This document shows positions 55,998 to 64,000 of a stretch of 64,000 bases of DNA, one piece after another. The DNA comes from Thalassia testudinum (lineage: Eukaryota; Streptophyta; Magnoliopsida; Alismatales; Hydrocharitaceae), in contig JAZHRO010000019.1 of assembly GCA_037157565.1 (NCBI GenBank), positions 59,766,501-59,830,500 of the forward strand, in the 5' to 3' direction. The position numbers were made by a program, and so were the translations under genes. Every line of letters starts with the position of its first letter. Position 1 is the first letter of the stretch. The notes under the pieces were generated by a model that was not told the origin of the DNA, ran no database searches, and saw nothing but the letters and a program-made list of their open reading frames with translations.

Positions 55998-57380
55998 CTA
56001 TGCGCACAAACACACTAAAGTAGATATTAGTAATAACAAAAAAATTTGCACAAATAATTCAAACCACAGAAATTGACACAATATGTATAGTGGTTCCCTA
56101 CTCACTTAGGTACTCCACTACCTAAGCCCCCCTACTTAGAATTTTTAACTCGATCCCCTCAACCCCGAGAGAATCACTTTACTAACTGAGGTAATTAATG
56201 GGTTACCTCAACCCAAGTACAAGAAATGGGTTTGTTGCAACCCAAAGGATGAGCAAAAGCTCAATACAATGGTAGCACTGGTGTAAGACAATAAATCTTA
56301 CAATGAAGATTCCTAAGCTTCTCAACAATAATTAAAATGAGATTACAGATTAGAAAGCCTAGAAAAGATGTTAATCGCTTTGTAAATGCATGAAGAAAAC
56401 ACGTCGTTGAGTTTGCAAATTCATAGAGAGATTGAGAGCAGCAAACATAATTTCTTCTCTTCAAAATATGGTGGAAATATGAAAAGTGTTGATGCACTGA
56501 AACAGTATTTTAGAAGTTGTTGCATTGTAGTATGGGTCATAATAGCGCCAAAGCAGATAAAATTTATACTTGAATAAAATTCAAGGTCGTCACTGGGAGC
56601 AAGTAGCAAAATAAATCTTAAAATTGCAATTCTATCACAATATATCAATAGATGATGAAATTTCCAAAGTCAAATGATATGTATATAAGAGAAAATGTTG
56701 ATAATGCAAAAAGATTAGGGTAAATGGTGATTTGAATCACCAATTACCCTAATTACAATAATATCAAATATCTCAACAGTATCAATCAACCAAATGCCAC
56801 GTAGGATAAGTGCACAGTGCACTCAGAATAAGCAACAAAGGCAAAGGCCTCTCTTTCTCAAGCCTCAGGGAGAGGCACAGCAGAGCTCAGAACCAACACC
56901 AGCAGAGGCAAAGGCCTTCCTTAAAATTCACTAAGTGTCGAGAGGTGGGCAGCAGAGCAAAACCCCCCTCCCCCCTCTCTCTCTCTTCTTCTTCTTTTCC
57001 CTTTCTTTCTCTTCTCTCATAAATATGTTAATCGGATCTAGGTATACGGGTAATCGGTTTAGAGCCCAGACCTGTGTGGCGTGGCTGCGAGCGAGGGCGT
57101 GCGTGCGCATGTGGAGAGGGACCTCACCCCGTGCTCACTAAGGCAACGAGGCAGAGGAGTAAAAATAATATATAGGCATGCGAGGGTTTGTCAATCCACG
57201 AGGTGCGACTATGTTTGTCCCCCTCCTTCATGCAATGGTAGCAGGTGGTTATTCATCAAATTGGTGTGCGGCTGCTATCATCTTGGCCAATTGAAGGCTC
57301 GAGGATGCACCTGGAGGAGAATCGTGTCACCTGGGGAAGTTGCCTGGAGCAATCGTGACTAGAACACCATGAACAAAGCC
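55998..57380. other. Right flank of element G, unclassified repeats
   Basis: 55998-56002 is the CTATG duplication. The rest has no supported gene. It contains two striking foldbacks: CTTAGGTA-ctccac-TACCTAAG (56105-56126) and a 40-bp near-perfect palindrome (56714-56753). The first resembles sequence common near the ends of plant repeats, but I cannot name the family. Confidence 0.5.
56714..56753. repeat. 40-bp near-perfect palindrome
   Basis: Arms ATTAGGGTAAATGGTGATT (56714-56732) and AATCACCAATTACCCTAAT (56735-56753) pair over 19 bases with one mismatch and a two-base loop. Confidence 0.85.
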
Positions 57381-59055
57381 GGAGAAGATGTCGCAGCGAC
57401 GAAGCTGCGATGAAACACCTAAAAAGAGTAGCACAGTCTTTCGACCTAGTCAAACCAGTTCAAAAGGTTCGTCGAAGCACTATGAACATGGTAGTGGTGG
57501 TTTCGTGATGTGGGGAGGTGTGTGTGCATATGGCAAGGTCGGGGTGGAGTTGCAAAGGTGGTGGTGTTCAGTAGGTGGTTAGGGCAAGCAAACCCCTCAA
57601 TTTCTTGAGGGGTTTTGCTTGCATGGATGAGGCGAAGCTTTTGGGATAGGTGGTGAGGCTTATAGTGTGGTGTAGTGGGCAGAGAGCCTTGCTGGAGTGG
57701 TTGTCGGAGGTGGAGAAGATGGAGATGGATATGAGTGATTAGCAATCGTGTATGTGTTGTGAGTGTAGGAGAGAGAAGTAAAGGGAAAGAGGAAGATGTA
57801 GAGGGTCTTAGGAGCGGAGGTGATAGGCAGAGGGCTCCAGTTGTGGCGACCAGAGTCGGAGAACATGGAGGCGACGGCGAAGCGGTGACGGCAACTGAAG
57901 TAGAAGAACGCCCTCCTTTTGACCGGAAAGGTGTGCGAGGAAGAAAGGAAGATGTTGGCACCCCCAATTTGATGGTTGGAGGTGTGGAGGAGAAGGTCGG
58001 AGAGAGGTCGTCAGAGCAAATTGTGGAGGTGGCCAAAGAGGGAGAAGAGAGGGATTTCTCTGGCCAAAATTTGCTAAGGAGCTAGAGTTCTTGCCCCTGT
58101 TCCTTTTATAGGCCATGGGAATGGGTTTAAAGCTTGGAGACCAAGCTTTCAAGCTCAGTAAGCTTGCCAGAGTAGGATACCCACATCTCTCATGCGTTCG
58201 CCTAAGAGATTGGGAAAGAATTGGAGCCCACGAATAAGTTCGATTTGTGGAGAAATCTCTTAGGAATCTCTCTTCCAAATTTGGAAGAGATTGAGCGTGA
58301 AATCAGGGAGAAAACTCTGATTGAAGGTCACTGGAGTTGTAGGAGTAGGACATGGAGGAGGTGGGGACCTTTTTGTGAGGAAAACAACAAAGATAGGGGC
58401 CTTTTTGTAAGGAATTTCAAAACCTGAGGGGTTGTATGAGAGAAAAAGAGTTAGACTGGACCAAATTGCAAACTAGGTCAAGGCAATCTCTAATTGGGTC
58501 CAAATTTTGATACAAACCTAATTTGAATATAAGGAATCTAATGGTGAAGTTGAATTTTGGTTTTGACCTAGTTTGACTAGGTAATTTATGTAAAAACCCA
58601 AATTAGGGCAATAATCTGTCTATGACTCTATTTTGGGTCAAAATGGGTTCTCATGGTCAATTCAAAGATGCTAAACCCTAGAGAATATTTTATATGATTT
58701 TAGATGATTTAGATGAATTTTATTCTGACCAAAACCTTAGTTAATTAAGCAGATTTATTTTTAGGATTTCAGACGTCATTTAATTCTTGAAATGCGTGAA
58801 AATCTGTTTCTGTTTGCATGAACCCATTTATTAGACATTAATGACTAAATGACCTTTAATAAACCCCTGGAATACCCCGTGATTATTTTGTATTTGTGAT
58901 AAGATGGTAAAATTGTAGAAATAATCCTATTTTTATCTTCTCTTCTCAAAACAACTTACCTTGCTCTAGAGACCTTCTGATTGATATGTAGGAGCTTTTA
59001 TGGACTTTATCAGATCAAATTGAGCTAGTTATGGCTCATGATGGTGTTCCCATCA
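57381..59055 (-). repeat. Inverted fourth copy of the noncoding module with its CT-rich block
   Basis: On the minus strand the head GATGGGAACACCATC (59040-59054) is followed by landmarks in the same order as the modules at 39.6-43 kb: CCCATTTTGACCCAAAATAG, AACTTCACCATTAGATTCCTT, TTTGCAATTTGGTCC, and a run of 'AAAAAGGCCCC' and 'AAAAAGGTCCCC'. This leads into a CT-rich block (57440-58080), as in module 1. ORFs in the CT-rich block are Ser/Pro/Thr-rich and not convincing. Confidence 0.6.
57584..57622. repeat. 39-bp foldback GCAAGC...GCTTGC
   Basis: GCAAGCAAACCCCTCAA and TTGAGGGGTTTTGCTTGC pair around a four-base loop, with one bulged base. Confidence 0.85.
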
Positions 59056-59212
59056 AAAAGTTAGCTCTAGAATTTTTCCTTCTCTTTCTTGTGTGCAAAC
59101 TAAGAGTCCGAGGGTCTTTTTATAGTGTTAGGATCTTAATAGACCATCAGCTAGATGTTGGGGTTTAAATCCCAATGTTCATCTTCTTAGAATTAATTTT
59201 TCAGCTAACTGG

Positions 59213-59570
59213 TACTGGTACTAAAGTATGGGTACTGATACTAACTGCTCACTATTGTCCAACAGCCAACACAACAAAAGTCTTGGTACCGATACTCATC
59301 ATGGGTACCGATACTTGTGACTCCTAGTTTTGAGACTCACTAGGCACTATGACCTACCTGTACCGGTTCTTATCATGGATATCGGTACTCGTAAGGTCTG
59401 GGCCCGAATTGAGTATTCAAACTGTGACCAACAGATACCAGTACTCTTGATTAATACCGGTACTTGTTGTTTACAGTTTGTGACAAAGGCTCAAGCCTTG
59501 CATGTACCAATACTTATGAACAGTACTGATACTTGCCTTCAAATACCTTTACCTTTATTTTAAGTGTAGT
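59213..59570. repeat. Cluster of GGTACCGATACT-like words
   Basis: About ten degenerate copies occur in 350 bp, including GGTACCGATACT, GGGTACCGATACT, ATATCGGTACTCG, AATACCGGTACTTG and CAGTACTGATACTTG, spaced at irregular intervals on both strands. Confidence 0.75.
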
Positions 59571-61107
59571 ACTAATTAGTTCATTAGTTTACTTTAACCA
59601 CTAAAACAATATCTTTTAAACAATACTTTGTATGGTTGTAATGTTTATTCTAATTTATCTCTAATTAATTTTATGATCTAATACTTGATTCTTTGTTAAG
59701 AGGCATACATTATAATAAAGTAAAAACCTAATCTAAAAGACAACAAAAACTATAAATCAAAGATGGTCTTCTATCAGCATCTCATCCTTGTCATATTGCC
59801 TCCTTGACATAATTCTCTATTTGCCTTGATCTTCACCTAAATTTGAAATATCACTCAATTGCAAACATTAACTTACAATAATTTTGTTAACACCAAAATA
59901 AGATGTGGAACAAGGTTCCAACAGTATCCACAAAGAGGAACAAATGCAATAAATGCATAAATAATTTTCCATTAGATGTGCCTAAACATGTGCAGAATTC
60001 ATGTCTAAATCCAATGCAAAATGAGATGAATAACAAGAGTCGAACAATTATGAGGAAGAAGTATAATATAGCAATTTCACCTCAATTTTAATAATCAATA
60101 AAAATCATGAAAATCAACTTTTAGCAATGTCAATGTTCGTAAACTTTAATTGAACCACAAACAGGGGAACTCATTCCCTTTACTTGTGTGAAGGGAAGGG
60201 GTCACAGTTGGTCGTGCAGAGCTCGAAGAAGGTCGAGGACGCAGAGAGCTTTGCGATGGCAATGGTCTCACGACAAGAGGTGACCGGAGCTCGTCGAACG
60301 GCGGCTTGGAGGTCGCCGACGATGAATCCTCTCCACATGTGCATGGGTCTGCAGTTGAAGCTTTTGATGGCGTGGTCAATCATGTGGTGGCGTGGCGAGT
60401 CCAGTGGTGTTGATGGCGTGAAGGATCGAGGCCGAAGTTGATAGCTGCATGGAGAGGTGATCGATGGTTGTTGGGTTCCTGCGACTCTGTTGACAGTGAT
60501 GAAGAAGGAGGCGACATGTGGTCGAAGGTGGCTGTGATCAAAGAGGAAGGCGAGGAAGAGGCGTGGTCCTACTGTTGCATGGAGGATCTGAGGAGGAGGA
60601 GGTGCGGTGGATGGCACCTGGTGGTTTGGCATTGAAGTTGACCAGCCGATGGTGACTACCGTTGGGTTGTTATTGAAGAAGAAACAGAGGAAGAGGAAGG
60701 TGTCGTTGCTGTCGTAGGGTGAAGTGTGGCCGTCTGATATTGTTGGTTAGTGGAGCACGGTGGTGGCTTTGTCGGCGCGGTGGGGAATCACAGTCACAGA
60801 GCATGGTGATGAACTCGCGGCAGAGAATCGCAGTGGCGAGAAGGAGGACGAGATGAGGTGGTGGCATCAGCATTGTCACCGTCGACCATGATGGAGTTCG
60901 CAGTGGTGGTTGGAGTCACAATGGCAGTGTCGTCGATGCATGGGCGTGGTCAACGAGCGTGAATCGCGGTTGTGGAGTTGGCAAGCACGATGGTGGACGG
61001 ACCTCTGTTGGGGAAGAGGGTGGAGGTCCTGGTCTCCCTCATGGGAGGAAGATGATAGATGTTGAGATCTGCCCTCCTGTTATAAAACGAAAGAGAGAAA
61101 GAATAAT
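59571..61107. other. Unassigned AT-rich then GC-rich stretch
   Basis: 59571-60150 is AT-rich with nothing recognised. 60180-61050 is GTGG/TCG-rich on the plus strand and open in several frames, like the GC blocks inside the LTRs. I do not support a gene. It may be the R-U5-like part of another LTR. Confidence 0.4.
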
Positions 61108-62857
61108 TGTTGAAGACGGAAAACTACGTGTTCGTAGTCGAATTCGAAAACCCGTTGTTGTAGTTTGAGTCGTGAAGAAATTCGTTCAACAAATAAAATT
61201 TATACTGAAAAATCTATAAAGAAATTCCGAGTCGAACATAAGGAGGTGGACATTTAATTAAAAATACGTGTTTTATTTGTTTATCACGAAACAGATTAGC
61301 TGGTCGAAAACTAGCTATCTATTTAACAAATAATGAATAGGAGAGAGAGAATATTACAAATAAAAGCAAAAGGGATGTAGAATAAACATGGATTTCATTA
61401 TCATAAATTGTTCATTACACTACTCATTACAACTAGAAAGCGGGAAATGATTACACTAGAAAGCAGTAAAGAGAATGGAGAGAGAAGTATCCTCCTCGAC
61501 GATCGCTTGGAGGACAAGCCGAACGGGACAACGCCTGGAAGATGGGGAACGGAGCAGGGAGGACGAAGCGGGAGGAACAGGAATGAAGCAGCACGTCGTT
61601 GTCGTTGCGGGATCCGCTTCCCAAATATAGAGAGAGGACAACCGCAGGATGCTCCACGAAGGGGGGCGAAAGTGGAAAAATTAAGATTTCTACTCCAAAG
61701 GAGCATCCCGGGTGTGGGACAAGCTCTTAAAGTTTTGGAAGGGGTGAGAGAAGAAAAGAAGGGATGAGAAATTCATAGGGTAGGGGTCTCCTTTTATAGT
61801 TGCAAGGAGTATGGGCATTTGGTCATTACATCATCAAAAACATTAATTCAGGACCTTTGGTGACGGATTTATCTGTCACAAAAGGCCTAAATGTGGCCAA
61901 CGTGCGCGTACCGCGTGCGCCCCCTCGCCTTCGCTACCTCAACACCTGCGCACGATCAGAGGTTCCCAGCTATCCAATCAAGAGATCGGACGGCTTAAAA
62001 AGTGTGCGCCCGCTCCTTTTCAGCGCCTCTGCCGCGTGCTCGCGTGCGATGAAGTGTGTAAACAAGCGTCATCGCACGTGTACGCGATCAACGACTCCTC
62101 CCTAGACCATGCCTTCTCCCCTCGGCCGCCCAATCTCCATCTGACGGCCCAATCACGCCCACATTCGTGCCTCCTCTGAATTTGAAGTGCAGCGCAGCTC
62201 GAATACACGCCCCTCACTGGGGAAGGGGCGCTCGACTACTGCGTTGAACTTCGTTTGAGGCGAGCGCATGATTTATGCGTGCGCAATCTGCGGCCGTTGG
62301 ATGGTGATCCAACAGCCTAGATTCGTCGAGCGGGTGAAGAAGAGAAGTGGAGGCTGGTCCTTGGGGCCGGTTGGGTGTCTAGGATGGCGCCACGTGGTGC
62401 CATCTTGGCCATCCATCTTCTGAGTGTTGTAGATGGTGCCACAAGTGTCGAATTGGACCGATTTTCACGCTGTTAGGATGCAATCGTCGATCTGAACCCA
62501 TCCGTATAGTCAGATTTGTCATCTGAGGTGCAGATTAACACCATCTTGACCCTTTATCTTTAGGGTTCCCCGATCTCTATATGATGCTACGAATGTCCGA
62601 TCAGGGTGATCTTGGAGTTGTTGAACACCAATCATCGCCCTAATCAGATCCGTATGGTTGGATCTTCAATTTGAGGCCTTGATTAACAAATTGCTTTGTC
62701 CCTGGCCATAAAAGGAGACAATTAACCTACATTTTATACAGACTAACCTAAATGCAAGATGATGCATGTTATGCAATATTTATAGTATGTAATGTAATTC
62801 TATGCCTAAGAACATGCGTAAATAGATAGTTTATGTGATATAAACATGTTTACATCA
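61108..62857 (-). repeat. 3' LTR of element H
   Basis: On the minus strand it starts TGATGTAAACATG at 62857, after a polypurine tract. The other end is placed provisionally at TGTTGAAGAC (61108), because a U5-like motif (GAGTCGAACATAAGGAGG on the plus strand, 61230-61247) sits at the expected distance. A minus-strand TATA box, TATAAAAGG, is at 61790-61798. The GC-rich block lies on the U3 side of it (about 61900-62420) and also at 61480-61700. Confidence 0.6.
61791..61798 (-). promoter_or_regulatory. Putative TATA box of element H LTR
   Basis: The minus strand reads CTATAAAAGGAG. Its position within the LTR parallels the box of element B. Confidence 0.45.
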
Positions 62858-62894
62858 CACCCCCATGCCTATCTTTTGCTAGTCCGTAGCAAAA
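62858..62894 (-). promoter_or_regulatory. Polypurine tract and hairpin of element H
   Basis: On the minus strand AGGCATGGGGGTG abuts the LTR. Three bases inside is TTTTGCTA-cggac-TAGCAAAA (62874-62894). Confidence 0.8.
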
Positions 62895-64000
62895 CTATAT
62901 GCTATTTATAAGAGAATTAGGTTGGATTACTTGGGCACAAGTCATTTTCAACATTAAGAAATTATTACTTAGGACCTGAACTTTCAAAGACACAACAGTG
63001 CCCGGGCATCTACCAAAATGCAGACCACCTCAAGCCCTCGCCTTATTCACAGAAAGATCTCTTTTTCTCTTTTTCTTCTTTTCTAAATTTTTTTTTTTGG
63101 ATTTTTGAGTTTAGGGTTACAGAGTGGCTTTCTACGGCCACTCAACCCACCCAAAATTTGATGAGAACCCTAAGTTCTAAGCATCTTTTTGTGAATGTGA
63201 TAGACTCGTTGATCGACAATCAGGACGAACTTCGAGTTTCTATACCCCTAGGTGACATTAAAGAGAGTTCTGCCTAAAGGTGTATCTATACGACCGGTAG
63301 CTTTCTCGTTACTTTTATTTTTATGGGGTCAACACAAGGGTGAATCCAGTGTACATCTCCCCAGCTTATTCTACTTCTCCACTTCTTCCTAAGTGTTTTA
63401 GGAATTTTTATGTGCATTTCTTTAGCTGGGATCTAGACAACCGGTCGATGAGCTGTTACCATCGACAACTTGCCAGCCATACTCACGCGGTGAAGTGTGA
63501 CTTTTTTTTCTTTTTCTTTCTTTTCTCCTTTTTTTCTTTTTTTTATCTTTTTCTTTTCTTTTTGAACTTTCTTTTTCTTTTTCTTTAAGTAGGTGGCTTC
63601 CTTGGTCTAAGATTTACCTGGAGGCAGCAAGAAGAGAGTGGTCCTGTGACTAGGCTCTAGACAACGTACCTATGGGCTGTTACCCATGATAACTTGCCAA
63701 CCATATCACCCTAGAAGTTTCATTAGCTGCCCAATTTCCATTAAAACTACCGAACAACGAGTCAGTGATGAATAGTGTGTAGATTCTTAGGCTTACAATT
63801 CCCTTAAATCAGAGGGCAGGTTGATAAGTCGTGTACTTATCACCCCAACTTATTTAATCAAATTAAAATAGAATTCAAGATGGTGAGGACTCGATAAATA
63901 AATCCACATTTTAGTGGATACCCGGGCTGATTAAGTCCGAAGACCTGAAGGGTCTTCGTGTTCAAATCATACAGTTTTATTTCCTAAAATTGAAAATTTT
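62895..64000 (-). other. 3' untranslated region of element H
   Basis: It is noncoding. It contains a long polypyrimidine run on the plus strand (63498-63590) comparable with that of element A, and two related hairpin-bearing segments (63433-63480 and 63657-63704). A TGATAAGT-cgtgt-ACTTATCA inverted repeat lies at 63822-63842. No integrase sequence is reached before the window ends. Confidence 0.55.

Larger units (their letters stand above)
61108..64000 (-). mobile_element. Element H: 3' end of a further Athila/Tat-type retrotransposon
   Basis: The 3' LTR, polypurine tract, hairpin and about 1.1 kb of 3' UTR are in the window. The coding part would lie to the right of it. The polypurine tract and first LTR bases (GGGGGTG then TGATGTAAACA) are closest to those of element B (GGGGGTG then TGATAAACACC), making H's family a candidate relative of B. 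Confidence 0.6.

Noticed and set aside
57446..58278. 196- and 156-residue Ser/Thr/Pro-rich ORFs on the minus strand
   Set aside because: They overlap each other and a plus-strand ORF within a CT-rich repeat block. No domain is recognisable.
60180..61168. GC-rich ORFs near 60.2-61.1 kb that could suggest a host gene
   Set aside because: They are open on both strands, with no motif, no splice-like structure and composition like the LTR GC blocks.

Overview
The window is plant nuclear DNA made almost entirely of nested, mostly decayed retrotransposons. I found no convincing host gene, rRNA, tRNA or CRISPR array. The evidence for a plant is the Ty3/gypsy elements of the Athila/Tat type primed by tRNA-Asp, a chromodomain-bearing Tekay/Del-type chromovirus, and a plant L1-type LINE with an ORF1 of the DUF4283 kind. 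The setting resembles pericentromeric or other heterochromatin of a large-genome flowering plant. I cannot name the species.

Left half (1-36240): a Russian-doll nest. Element A (minus strand, Athila-like, 1-21827, its 3' LTR cut by the window edge) is interrupted in gag by element B (minus strand, 8321-18892, 5-bp duplication AGCTC on both sides). B is young: its two 2276-bp LTRs differ at only three sites that I could find by eye. It encodes gag and a protease-like protein but no reverse transcriptase, RNase H or integrase. A sits inside the pol gene of element D (plus strand, 21828 to about 28653). D in turn appears to sit near the 5' end of gag of chromovirus E (plus strand, about 28654-36240). 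E appears to sit inside a LINE (36241 to about 37846). Only the right-hand halves of D, E and the LINE lie in the window.

Middle (37847-44930): an LTR-like AT-rich then CT-rich block with a TATA box, three diverged copies of a noncoding module headed by a small hairpin, and a broken gyspy-type gag (element F). Right half: element G (plus strand, Athila-like, 44932-55997, duplication CTATG on both sides) is complete in structure but has broken genes. It is followed by unassigned repeats, an inverted fourth copy of the noncoding module, and the 3' LTR and 3' UTR of a further minus-strand element H, which runs off the right edge.

How the parts relate: A, B, D, G and H belong to different LTR families but share one 3' cassette, a GCTAG/CTAGC hairpin a few bases before a polypurine tract of the form GGCATGGGGGT. 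They also share a CCTCCCTGTGGATACGACC-like motif near the U5 end, and tRNA-Asp priming where a PBS can be seen. Because B lacks pol but is nearly intact, the simplest reading is that B is copied in trans by an autonomous relative recognising these shared signals. Every pol gene visible here is broken, so the helper must lie elsewhere.
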